From Acidimicrobiia bacterium (GTDB lineage Bacteria > Actinomycetota > Acidimicrobiia > Spongiisociales > SHLN01): a DNA stretch of 40,465 nucleotides. The notes beneath the pieces were generated by a model. That model was not told the DNA's origin, did no database searches, and saw only the letters and a list, made by a program, of their open reading frames with translations. The stretch spans positions 1 through 40,465 of the forward strand of contig JABDLU010000101.1 in assembly GCA_013002865.1 (NCBI GenBank), read 5' to 3'. Positions 17,507 to 24,501 of this stretch are shown one piece after another (the stretch's first letter is position 1; the number at the start of each line of letters is the position of its first letter). A program made the translations under genes and the position numbers.

Positions 17507-17583
17507 CGACCCAAACGGGAGCACGGGAACGCGCTTTCACCCCCCTCCTTGCCTCCCCCACTCGCTGCGCTCGCGGGGGAGGT
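17507..17583. repeat. Two-block intergenic repeat, copy 1
   Basis: Block one (17507-17534) begins CGACCCAAACGGGAGCACGG. Block two (17542-17583) carries an inverted repeat, CCTCCCCC against GGGGGAGG, around CACTCGCTGCGCTCGC. Both blocks recur at 17651-17747 with one mismatch each. The 17333-17879 gap holds only repeats, no supported gene. Confidence 0.85.
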
Positions 17584-17650
17584 ATCAGAAACGGCGTGGT
17601 CTCAAACGGTGCCGACAACGAGCATCGGTGGAGGCGAGGCGGGCGGAGGG

Positions 17651-17747
17651 AACGACCCAAACGGGAGCTCGGGAACGCGCCCAGCAACCCGTAGGGTTGC
17701 TCACTCCCCTCCTTGCCTCCCCCACTCGTTGCGCTCGCGGGGGAGGT
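17651..17747. repeat. Two-block intergenic repeat, copy 2 with inserted hairpin
   Basis: This is the second copy of the repeat at 17507-17583 (blocks at 17651-17678 and 17706-17747). An extra stem, AGCAACCC-GTA-GGGTTGCT (17681-17699), lies between the blocks. Distance between copies of block one is 144 bp. Confidence 0.85.
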
Positions 17748-17773
17748 GATGATCGAGCAACGTTCTCTTGCTG

Positions 17774-17822
17774 GGGACGGGCGACGGGGGACGGGGGACT
17801 CAGGACCAACGACCAACGACTA
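17774..17822. repeat. Degenerate heptamer array with fixed GAC core (7 copies)
   Basis: Seven in-register units with GAC at the same place: GGGACGG, GCGACGG, GGGACGG, GGGACTC, AGGACCA, ACGACCA and ACGACTA. Confidence 0.85.
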
Positions 17823-17833
17823 CGAATGCAAAA

Positions 17834-17857
17834 GAACCGGAGCTCTCGCTCCGGTTC
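17834..17857 (-). terminator. Rho-independent terminator of pspA
   Basis: Perfect 10-bp arms (GAACCGGAGC / GCTCCGGTTC) enclose a 4-nt loop. On the minus strand the stem is followed by TTTTGCATT. It lies 22 bp past the PspA stop and is the clearest intrinsic terminator here. Confidence 0.88.
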
Positions 17858-17879
17858 GTTCGCAGAGTGCTTCGACCAG

Positions 17880-18602
17880 CTAGCCGGCCAACCCCAGCTC
17901 GGCCTTGAGCTCTTCGAGCTTCTCGTCGGCTTTGGCGAGCGAGACCGCTTCCCGCAGCTCCATCTCGGAGCCTTCCGGCGTGGCCTCGCGAAGCTCGGCG
18001 TGCGCCATCGCTTCTGACTTGCGCTTCTCGATCTTCTCTTCGACGCGAGCGAGACTGGGAACCTCGTCGTCCATTGTCTCGGTCATGGAGGTGACGGCTT
18101 TGTTGACCGACTCCTGCATCTTGGCCTGCTGGAGGGCACCGAGCAGCTCGAGGCGCTTCGCGGCCAGTTCCTGAAGCCGCATGGCGTTCTGGCTGACGGC
18201 CGACTTGGCCTTCTCGGCCTGCTCCATGGCTGTCTCGTACTGCTTCTTCAGACTGTCGAGGTTGGACTCGGAGGCCTGCAGGCGCATGGCCAGCGACTGA
18301 GCGGACCGGGTCCACTTTTCAGCTTCCTCCACGTTGCCGGCAACACGCGCTTCCTCAGCTTTGAGGAGCGCCTTCTTGGCGAGCTCCCGAGCCGAGCCAA
18401 CATTGTCGGCTGCGGTCTCGATCTTCGACTCGAGCTGAACCCGATGGGCGACCACCTTGGCCGCCTGGTTGCGCAGCTCCTGATCTCGCTTTTTGGCCTC
18501 GGAGATCGCTTGCTCGATCTCGATCTCGGGGTCCATCGCCCGCTCGGCCGTTGTCTTGAACAACTGCGTGATATAGCCCCAGAGGCGTCTCAGAAAACCC
18601 AT
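17880..18602 (-). CDS. pspA: PspA/IM30 family envelope-stress protein
   Basis: The 240-residue protein starts at ATG 18602 (MGFLRRLWGYITQLFKTTAERAMDPE), with GGATGGAG upstream. An open frame continuing to 19031 is a shadow. The amphipathic N-terminal helix is followed by a long coiled coil (about residues 28-180), with Q/E/K-rich heptads such as QEAKKRDQ-like and LESKIETAADN segments. A charged tail ends in KADEKLEELKAELGLAG. PspA proteins form ESCRT-III-like assemblies that protect the membrane. The gene follows the TPM-like membrane protein by 83 bp on the same strand and ends at an intrinsic terminator. Confidence 0.92.
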   Translation of the reverse strand: MGFLRRLWGYITQLFKTTAERAMDPEIEIEQAISEAKKRDQELRNQAAKVVAHRVQLESKIETAADNVGSARELAKKALLKAEEARVAGNVEEAEKWTRSAQSLAMRLQASESNLDSLKKQYETAMEQAEKAKSAVSQNAMRLQELAAKRLELLGALQQAKMQESVNKAVTSMTETMDDEVPSLARVEEKIEKRKSEAMAHAELREATPEGSEMELREAVSLAKADEKLEELKAELGLAG

Positions 18603-18685
18603 TGCGTGAACTCCATCCTTTTCGGTTTGCCCATCATAGGGGAGCACTTCACCGTGCAGCCAGCCGGCCAGTGGCCGGGTTTGGG

Positions 18686-19978
18686 CTAGCGCCGCTTCAT
18701 CCCGCGCCGGCGAATCGAGCCCCCGCCGGCCCGCCGGCCGCGCCGCTTGTTGATCATGCCCCGGCGGCTCGGCGTCCGCGTCGTAGGTATCTCCCGGGCC
18801 CTGGTGTAGCGCCGGTGGCTCCGTGCGTGGGGCCGGGCGCGGCCGGTGCCGCCGAACCCGCCCCGGGCAGCCATGCCACCCAGGATGACTTCGAAGACAT
18901 CCATCATGCCGAACCCGCCGCCGCCGTAGCTCTTCGGCGCCATCGGTGCCGGCACGGGACGGCCCCCGACGTTGATCTGACGAGGCTGCGGCTGCTGACC
19001 CTCCCGCAGCCGCTCGGCGTCGGCCGGGCACACTTTGACAGTGCGTTCACCGGCGCTGGTCTTCAGGACGGCAGTCTCGGTCGCCGGCCGGTGGGCCGGG
19101 TCGAAAAAGCAGGTAGCCCGCTCGGGCTCCGGGGGCACCTCGCGGCCGTCTCGCATCGCCACGGCCGCCTGCAGCTGCCAGCGAGCCCGGTCGAGCGAGT
19201 CCGAAATGGTCTCCAGTTGCCGAAGCGTGCTGGTCCGCTCGTATAGATCGAGGGCGTCGGCATACGTCTGGGAAGCCGCCTGCAGGTACTCGGCGGCCTG
19301 GGGATGCTCCGACACCCGAATGGCATCGGTCTCCTCCAGGATGAGGTTGGCGATCTCGTCGAGCTGCCGCTTGATCTCCGCCTGCGCCTCCGAGATGTCC
19401 TCGCCGCGCCGTTCCTTCTCTACCTTGTTCTGGCGCCGCACCAGCCAGACCACGCCGACGACCAGTGCACCGACGATGAACACGAGCACCCACGGGAATC
19501 CACCCGATGAGCCCGAGCCGCCTCCCACCCCCGAACCGGTAGCTACTCCGGGGACGAGGTTGTCGGCGAACAGGGTGAACCCGTCGTTGACGTCGCTCCC
19601 GAACAGGTCGATGGAATCCCGGCCGGCGTCGGTCAGCTCGGCCAGCGAGAACTCGGTGGAGTCAAAACCGAGCTCGCCGGGCGTGAGCACGACCACCGTC
19701 GCCCCAACGCTGAACTGGTCGACCACGGCGCTGGCGAACTCGTTCGCCCCACCGGCCGGGTCATCCGCCAGCACGACCGCCACGAAGTTGTAGCCCCGGT
19801 CCTGCATCAGGCCCGCCAGTTCGATCAGACGTGCCTCGGAGACCGGCTCGGCGCCATTCTCCACGTAGTACCCCTGCGAGGCGACGATCTCGGCAACGTC
19901 GGTCGGCGTTTGGGCGGCGGCAGGAACGGCCAGGCCGAACAGCGCGGCGAGCAGGACGACGGTCACACACGTTCGCAT
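18686..19978 (-). CDS. TPM-like secreted/membrane protein with cysteine-containing C-terminal part
   Basis: I chose ATG 19978 (430 residues), which begins a signal peptide ending near AVPAAA-QTP. An upstream in-frame start at 20014 would overlap the VOC gene. The extracellular part (about residues 30-160) looks like a TPM/YgcG-type domain. A glycine-rich linker and a membrane helix (FPWVLVFIVGALVVGVVWLV) follow, then a cytoplasmic coiled coil with RRQNKVEKERRGED. A later part has CFFDPAHRPATETAVLKT and KVCPADAERL, then a glycine-rich and an arginine-rich tail. Such proteins often accompany PspA in actinobacteria. A membrane-remodelling partner is inferred. Confidence 0.75.
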   Translation of the reverse strand: MRTCVTVVLLAALFGLAVPAAAQTPTDVAEIVASQGYYVENGAEPVSEARLIELAGLMQDRGYNFVAVVLADDPAGGANEFASAVVDQFSVGATVVVLTPGELGFDSTEFSLAELTDAGRDSIDLFGSDVNDGFTLFADNLVPGVATGSGVGGGSGSSGGFPWVLVFIVGALVVGVVWLVRRQNKVEKERRGEDISEAQAEIKRQLDEIANLILEETDAIRVSEHPQAAEYLQAASQTYADALDLYERTSTLRQLETISDSLDRARWQLQAAVAMRDGREVPPEPERATCFFDPAHRPATETAVLKTSAGERTVKVCPADAERLREGQQPQPRQINVGGRPVPAPMAPKSYGGGGFGMMDVFEVILGGMAARGGFGGTGRARPHARSHRRYTRAREIPTTRTPSRRGMINKRRGRRAGGGSIRRRGMKRR

Positions 19979-19986
19979 AGCTGCCC

Positions 19987-19992
19987 AGGTTA
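19987..19992 (-). promoter_or_regulatory. Putative -10 box (TAACCT) of TPM-like gene
   Basis: TAACCT on the minus strand ends 8 nt before the ATG at 19978, with no SD. It supports the later of the two candidate starts. Confidence 0.4.
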
Positions 19993-20000
19993 CGGCGAAC

Positions 20001-20333
20001 TCAGCTGTGCTCATTGATCTGTATCGGCAAGCCGTCGGGATCGCGCACCACTACCGATCGACCGAAGGGCTGCTCCTGAATCTCGCCGACCTGAATTCCG
20101 GCGCCGCCGAGGTCGGCGGCTACTGCTTCGAGATCGCGATCAGCCACCAGCGAGACGGCGACCCGACCGGGCTCGGGCAACTCCTCGAGCAGGTGAAGGG
20201 CGAGCACGCCATCGCGGCCCGCGAACGCCGTCCAGGTGGGCCCACCCCGGTATGCGACGGTGAAGCCGAGCGTCTCAAAAAAGGCGATGGATTGCTCCAT
20301 GTCGGAGACATAGATGATGGTCTGCAGCTGCAT
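20001..20333 (-). CDS. VOC (glyoxalase/bleomycin-resistance) family protein
   Basis: I chose ATG 20333 (110 residues), preceded by GGGCGG; an ATG three codons earlier is possible. It is a single VOC fold: IIYVSDMEQSIAFFETLGFTVAYRG at the start and VVVRDPDGLPIQINEHS at the end. The first metal position of glyoxalase I (usually H or Q in the first strand) is not obvious, so substrate and activity are unknown. The stop lies 22 bp before the TPM-like start. Confidence 0.88.
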   Translation of the reverse strand: MQLQTIIYVSDMEQSIAFFETLGFTVAYRGGPTWTAFAGRDGVLALHLLEELPEPGRVAVSLVADRDLEAVAADLGGAGIQVGEIQEQPFGRSVVVRDPDGLPIQINEHS

Positions 20334-20409
20334 GCCGCCCATTCTGGCTGGTTGAGATCCCGTCCGCCTGTCGTAGCCTCAGGAGGGTCGCCGACTCGAA
20401 GGAACTCTG

Positions 20410-21060
20410 ATGGTCAGCCGTTTCCTCCAGGTCGTCCTGGCGAACCGTGCGTTGTCGATCGGCGCCATCGGGCTCGCCGTCGGGTTCCTCGTCGGCGCTG
20501 GACTGATCGGTCTGCCCCCACCCTTCATGCTGGTCCTGCTCATTGCCTTCGGCCTCGTGACGTGGGCCGTCTACCGGTGGCGTACCCGGGCCCTGCCCGT
20601 CCGGCCGGGCCCCGCCCCCATGCGGACCGTGCTGTCGAGCGCGGGGATTGCGGCACTGCTCGTATTCGCTGCCGCGCAGGCCGTGCCGTATGGACGGGCA
20701 CACGCCAATCCGCCGGTTACGGCAGAGCCGGACTGGGCCAACGCCGAAACCCGTGCCCTGATGGTGCGCGCCTGTTTCGACTGCCATAGCAACGAGGTGG
20801 AATGGCCGTGGTACTCGAATATTGCGCCGTTTTCCTGGGCGGTCACCAAACACGTCGACGATGGCCGCAGCAAAGTGAACTACTCGGAATGGGATCGTCC
20901 ACAGCGGGACGCCGATGAGTCTTTCGAGGAGGTCGAGAACGGATCCATGCCTCCGGGCTATTACACCCTCGGCGGCCTGCACGCCGACGCCAGGCTGACC
21001 GATGAGGAAATGTCAACGCTGCTCGCCGGTTTGCAGGCAACTCCCGGGCTGTCCGACTGA
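20410..21060 (+). CDS. Haem-binding domain (CxxCH) membrane protein
   Basis: This 216-residue protein has AAGGA a few bases upstream of the ATG. Three hydrophobic helices lie at about residues 14-35, 38-57 and 75-95. An extracytoplasmic Haem_bd-type domain follows with CFDCH at 122-126, then EWPWYSNIAPFSW, HVDDGRSKVNYSEW and MPPGYYTL, all typical of that family. Most such proteins have one helix; three is more than usual. It is probably a c-type haem protein facing outside, with unknown partner. Its stop lies 26 bp from the convergent proC stop. Confidence 0.88.
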   Translation: MVSRFLQVVLANRALSIGAIGLAVGFLVGAGLIGLPPPFMLVLLIAFGLVTWAVYRWRTRALPVRPGPAPMRTVLSSAGIAALLVFAAAQAVPYGRAHANPPVTAEPDWANAETRALMVRACFDCHSNEVEWPWYSNIAPFSWAVTKHVDDGRSKVNYSEWDRPQRDADESFEEVENGSMPPGYYTLGGLHADARLTDEEMSTLLAGLQATPGLSD

Positions 21061-21086
21061 GCAACCGGCGCTGCGAGCAGCAGCCG

Positions 21087-21902
21087 CTACTCCCCGGCCG
21101 CGGCCTCACCCATTTCGCGGGATCGCTGGGCGGCCGCCCGCACCGCGTCCTCGATGGCTGCCCGGAAACCGCCTTCTTCGAGCACGTGAACGGCGGCGGC
21201 GGTCGTACCCCCTGGAGACGTGACCTGCGCCCGCAGCTTGGTCGGACTGAGCTCGGTCTCGGCGAGCAGCGCACCAGTTCCTTTGAGCGTCTGGTCTACC
21301 AGCAACTGGGCGGCGTGGCGCGGCAGGCCCTCCCGGATGGCGGCATCGGTCAGCGCCTCGGCCAGCAAATACACATAGGCCGGCCCCGTTCCCGACACAG
21401 CTGTGACCGCATCCATGAGGTGCTCGTCGAGCATCACGGTCTTGCCGACCGCCTCGAGCACGGAGGCGACCTCTTTCAGCGCGTCCTCCGAGACGTACTG
21501 CCCGGGTGAGTACGCCGTAATCGCCTCGTCGACCAGCGCCGGCGTGTTGGGCATCGCCCGGACGACCGGCACGTCCCCCAGGCCGCGCTCGAACACCGAC
21601 GTCGGCACACCGGCGGCGAGCGACACCACCAACTGGTCGTCGGACAGACTGCCGGCGATCTGGTCCAGCAACGTGGCAACGTCTTTTGGCTTGACCGCCA
21701 CGACGACGATGTGGCGACCCTCGAGGGCCGCCACCGGGTCGAGGTGGCAGACCACCCCGAGGCGTTCCTGCAATTCGGCGCACCGCTGCTCCCGTCGAGC
21801 GGCCAGCGACAGATCGTCCGGCGACCAACCGGCCCGCAACAATCCCCCGGCGAGTATCTCCCCGAGCGCTCCCGCCCCGAGAATGGCAACTGTCGGTTTC
21901 AT
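21087..21902 (-). CDS. proC: Pyrroline-5-carboxylate reductase
   Basis: The 271-residue protein is the usual ProC length. The N-terminal Rossmann motif is AILGAGALGEILAGGLLRAGW. Conserved ProC segments follow: VVAVKPKD, VVSLAAGV, VVRAMPNTPALV and the C-terminal AVSGTGPAYVYLLAEAL, then QVTSPGGTTAAAVHVLEEGGFRAAI. It catalyses the last step of proline synthesis from P5C using NAD(P)H. The start has no SD. AATACT lies 6 nt upstream, and a 13-bp hairpin begins 11 nt upstream. Confidence 0.96.
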   Translation of the reverse strand: MKPTVAILGAGALGEILAGGLLRAGWSPDDLSLAARREQRCAELQERLGVVCHLDPVAALEGRHIVVVAVKPKDVATLLDQIAGSLSDDQLVVSLAAGVPTSVFERGLGDVPVVRAMPNTPALVDEAITAYSPGQYVSEDALKEVASVLEAVGKTVMLDEHLMDAVTAVSGTGPAYVYLLAEALTDAAIREGLPRHAAQLLVDQTLKGTGALLAETELSPTKLRAQVTSPGGTTAAAVHVLEEGGFRAAIEDAVRAAAQRSREMGEAAAGE

Positions 21903-21913
21903 GAGGGAAGTAT

Positions 21914-21943
21914 TGCAGCGCAGCGCCCGTGCGCTGCGCTGCA
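21914..21943. other. Perfect 13-bp inverted repeat upstream of proC
   Basis: Arms TGCAGCGCAGCGC (21914-21926) and its complement (21931-21943) enclose a CCGT loop, 11 bp upstream of the proC ATG. It overlaps the expected core promoter, so it could be an operator or a 5' stem if transcription starts farther out. Confidence 0.7.
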
Positions 21944-22030
21944 GTCAACCGTCGACGGTCAACTGTCAACTGCCAGAAGCCCGCTAGGGCGGCGGCTTGG
22001 CCGTTGACGGTTGACGGTTGACCGTCGACC
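21944..22030. repeat. Two heptamer arrays in inverted orientation
   Basis: Array one (21944-21971): GTCAACC, GTCGACG, GTCAACT, GTCAACT. Array two (22003-22030): GTTGACG, GTTGACG, GTTGACC, GTCGACC. Read in reverse, array two matches array one over 21 bp with two mismatches. The loop between them has its own weak dyad (GCCAGAAGCCCGC against GCGGCGGCTTGGC). Confidence 0.9.
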
Positions 22031-22055
22031 GGCTTCGTAGCTGCTCCCTCCTCCG

Positions 22056-22061
22056 TAACCT
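22056..22061 (+). promoter_or_regulatory. Putative leaderless -10 box (TAACCT)
   Basis: TAACCT ends 7 nt before the ATG at 22069. The intervening bases are pyrimidine-rich with no SD. Confidence 0.5.
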
Positions 22062-22068
22062 TCCCCCT

Positions 22069-22692
22069 ATGGCCTACCGGCTTCCGATGTTTCCGTTGTC
22101 GAATGTGGTTTTTCCCTACATGCTGCTGCCGCTGCATGTGTTCGAAGACCGGTACCGGGCGATGATGGCCGATCTGCAGGTCGTGGACGAGCCGGAGTTC
22201 GGGGTCGTCCTCATCGAGCGGGGGTGGGAGGTCGGGGGCGGCGAAGAACGCGCTTCTCTCGGCACCGCCGTCCGCCTGCTTGATGCCGAGGAGATCGAAG
22301 GGGGCCGCTGGGTGGCGGTCAGCGCCGGCACTCGCCGGATCCGGGTCACCAGCTGGCTGCCAGACGACCCGTACCCCGTTGCCGAAGTGGAGGATGTGAA
22401 AGACCTCGAGATCGGAGACGAAGCCGGAACACTGCGCGACGCCGCCTTCCAGGCGGTGCGCAAGGTCGCGGCCCTGCAGGCCGAACTCGGTGACCCCGGG
22501 CCGCCGCTCGACTTCGAGCTCGCCGACGACCCGGCCATCGCGTCGTATCAGGCGTGCGCCCTCTCCCCCATCGGGCCGCTCGACGCCCAACGCCTGCTGG
22601 TGATGGATGATCCGACGGGCCGCCTCTGGGAGCTGACCGACCTGTTGCGCGAGCAGATCGGCGTACTGGAGATGCGACTGGCCCAGGGCTGA
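22069..22692 (+). CDS. LON substrate-binding domain protein (Lon N-terminal domain only)
   Basis: The 207-residue protein starts at ATG 22069 (MAYRLPMFPLSNVVFPYMLLPLHVFE). The frame remains open upstream to 22018, inside the heptamer repeats, and is not used. The LPMFPL..VVFPYMLLPLHVFEDRYRAM signature is that of the stand-alone LON domain family. There is no AAA+ or protease domain, so it is not Lon itself. Its role is unknown; these proteins are often soluble and may bind unfolded protein. It is convergent with the MBL-fold gene, 3 bp apart. Confidence 0.92.
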   Translation: MAYRLPMFPLSNVVFPYMLLPLHVFEDRYRAMMADLQVVDEPEFGVVLIERGWEVGGGEERASLGTAVRLLDAEEIEGGRWVAVSAGTRRIRVTSWLPDDPYPVAEVEDVKDLEIGDEAGTLRDAAFQAVRKVAALQAELGDPGPPLDFELADDPAIASYQACALSPIGPLDAQRLLVMDDPTGRLWELTDLLREQIGVLEMRLAQG

Positions 22693-22695
22693 TCC

Positions 22696-23526
22696 CTAGG
22701 ACAGGTCGAAAACCTCACCGGCTCGCCCGGGTATGTACGCGAAGGGCCGCTCGGCGGCCGCGAACCGGGCGTTGAGATCGTCGAGGAAGTCGTCGCTGTG
22801 GGCCGGATCGTGATGGAACGACATAAGGGTGCCGACGTCGGCCCGACCGGCGATGGCCGCCAGCTGCGTCAGCGTGCAGTGGCCCCAGCCGACCCGGGCG
22901 GCATACTCCTCGTCGGTGTACTGGGCATCGTGGATGAGAAGGTCGACCCCCTCCATCAAGGCGTTGCCGGACGTCCACTCGGGCGCATCGGGAAAGTCGG
23001 TCACGCCCAACGCCGGCTCGTGATCGGGCAGATAGGCCAGGGTGCCGGTATCGGCCTCCAACCGGTAGCCGAGCGTGGTGCCGGGGTGACACACCAGGTC
23101 GGCCTTCACGGTCACAGAGCCGATCTGAAACGGACCCGGGGTGACGTCGTGCAGGATGGTGTTTGGCAGATCGCGGAGCCGGACCGGGAATAGCGGCGGC
23201 GACAAGTACCGTCCGAGGCGCTCGGCCAGCCGCATGGTGGTGGAGGGTGGGCCCCACAGGTGGGTCTCAACGCCCGGGTCGAACAGCGGAGCGAAGAAGC
23301 CCAACCCCTGAATGTGGTCCATGTGCAGATGGGTGATGAGAACGTCGATCCGGGTCGCCCCGTTGCTCGCCGCGCTCACCGGCCGGATGCCCGAGCCGGC
23401 ATCGAGCAGGATCATCTCACCGGCCGGCCCGGTGACTTGCACACAAGCGGTGTCTCCCCCGTAGCGGACGGTGTCCGGCCCGGCCGCCGCCACCGAGCCG
23501 CGCGTCCCCCACAGGGTGACCTTCAT
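22696..23526 (-). CDS. MBL-fold metallohydrolase (PhnP/RNase Z-like)
   Basis: I chose ATG 23526 (276 residues, MKVTLWGTRGSVAA), which overlaps the PAS stop in ATGA; residues read farther upstream are shadow. Metal ligands are LITHLHMDHIQG (HxHxDH), a later VCHPGTTLGYRLE histidine, LLIHDAQY and the last MSFHHDP. The fold and the WGTRGS start are those of PhnP or RNase Z-like phosphodiesterases. Substrate is unknown. Co-expression with a PAS protein suggests it acts in signalling, perhaps on a cyclic nucleotide; that is inferred. Confidence 0.88.
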   Translation of the reverse strand: MKVTLWGTRGSVAAAGPDTVRYGGDTACVQVTGPAGEMILLDAGSGIRPVSAASNGATRIDVLITHLHMDHIQGLGFFAPLFDPGVETHLWGPPSTTMRLAERLGRYLSPPLFPVRLRDLPNTILHDVTPGPFQIGSVTVKADLVCHPGTTLGYRLEADTGTLAYLPDHEPALGVTDFPDAPEWTSGNALMEGVDLLIHDAQYTDEEYAARVGWGHCTLTQLAAIAGRADVGTLMSFHHDPAHSDDFLDDLNARFAAAERPFAYIPGRAGEVFDLS

Positions 23527-23921
23527 GTCCGGGCGGTCTCCCAGAAGACGGCCATGGCACCGAGGTGGCGGGCTCCCTCGCCCTCGATAGGGATGGCGGT
23601 GACCTCGATCTCCAGCCACTCCTCCCGATCGAGCGGCTGGATGCGGAGGGGCCGATGCGCCGGATGGTGCTCGGTGAGTGCCACCACCACCGGAAGCTCC
23701 TTGGTGGGGACGGGCTCACCGTCAAGACCGGTGGTCTCGAACAGATCGGCGAGCTCATCGGCATGGATGATGCCCGCCTCGTCGAACCGCCTGCCGAGGA
23801 GGGCTTCCGCCGGCTCGTTGTAGAACACCAGGTTGCCTTCGACATCCATCAGCCACACCGGAATGGCGATGTAGGTGGCCCACTGCTTGAGGAGTATCAG
23901 CTCGATGGGGTGCTGGGCCAT
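23523..23921 (-). CDS. Single PAS domain protein
   Basis: I chose ATG 23921 (132 residues), because GGAAGGAG stands a few bases upstream; the open frame goes on to 24065 without support. The PAS core is IPVWLMDVEGNLVFYNEPAEALLGRRFDE, with LPVVVALTEHHPAHRPLRI and EIEVTAIPIEG in the later strands. No output domain is attached, so it must signal through another protein. Its stop overlaps the MBL gene start. A sigma factor gene is divergent, 121 bp away. Confidence 0.85.
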   Translation of the reverse strand: MAQHPIELILLKQWATYIAIPVWLMDVEGNLVFYNEPAEALLGRRFDEAGIIHADELADLFETTGLDGEPVPTKELPVVVALTEHHPAHRPLRIQPLDREEWLEIEVTAIPIEGEGARHLGAMAVFWETART

Positions 23922-24042
23922 GGGGCTCCTTCCGGGTGCACCACCGAGATTACGCCGGGCGCTGCCGGATTGCTGACGGGAACGGCCGGCGGGAGCCGAC
24001 AATGGCATGTCACCCGGATCGGCCGCCGGTGGCGTCACAGGC

Positions 24043-24501
24043 ATGATGAACCAAGACGAGGACATCTATCGCAAGCACAGCCAGGAGCTGGTTCGGTTCG
24101 CCACCGGCCTGGTGGGGCCGTTCGATGCCCAGGATGTCGTCACCGATGCCTGTCTCCGGGCCTTCCAATCCCGCAGCTGGCCGGAGGTGACCAACCGGCG
24201 GGCGTACCTGTACCGCTCGGTGCTCAACCAGGCCCATTCCCACCACCGCAGCACGCTGCGGCGCCGCATTCGGGAACACTCCGCGGCCGGGCCGGGGCGG
24301 GTCGAGCAATCCCCGGTCGACCTCGACGTGCTGCGGGCCGTCGACAAGCTGAGCATGCAACAGCGCGCCTGTGTGTTCCTCACCTACTGGGACGACCTCG
24401 CCCCCGCCCAGGTCGCCGCCCGCCTCGGAATATCCGAGGGATCCGTCAAACGTCACCTCGCCCGCGCCCGGGCTCGACTCAAGGAGCTGCTCCATGACTG
24501 A
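24043..24501 (+). CDS. ECF-type RNA polymerase sigma factor
   Basis: I chose ATG 24043 (152 residues); an ATG at 24007 or 24046 could also serve, with no convincing SD at any. Region 2 is seen in IYRKHSQELVRFATGLVG and DAQDVVTDACLRAFQ. Region 4 is seen in QRACVFLTYWDDLAPAQVAARLGISEGSVKRHLARARARLKELL. There is no long linker or extra domain. The next gene overlaps by 8 nt and encodes a membrane protein whose N-terminus could bind the sigma factor. Its promoter targets are unknown. Confidence 0.9.
   Translation: MMNQDEDIYRKHSQELVRFATGLVGPFDAQDVVTDACLRAFQSRSWPEVTNRRAYLYRSVLNQAHSHHRSTLRRRIREHSAAGPGRVEQSPVDLDVLRAVDKLSMQQRACVFLTYWDDLAPAQVAARLGISEGSVKRHLARARARLKELLHD

Noticed and set aside
17436-17822. 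Possible CRISPR array in the repeat-rich gap
   Set aside because: The unit is 7 bp with no spacers, and the longer blocks occur only twice; no cas genes are near.
17238-18017. ORF through the repeat-rich gap
   Set aside because: It is made of repeats and the antisense of PspA, with no start signal or domain.
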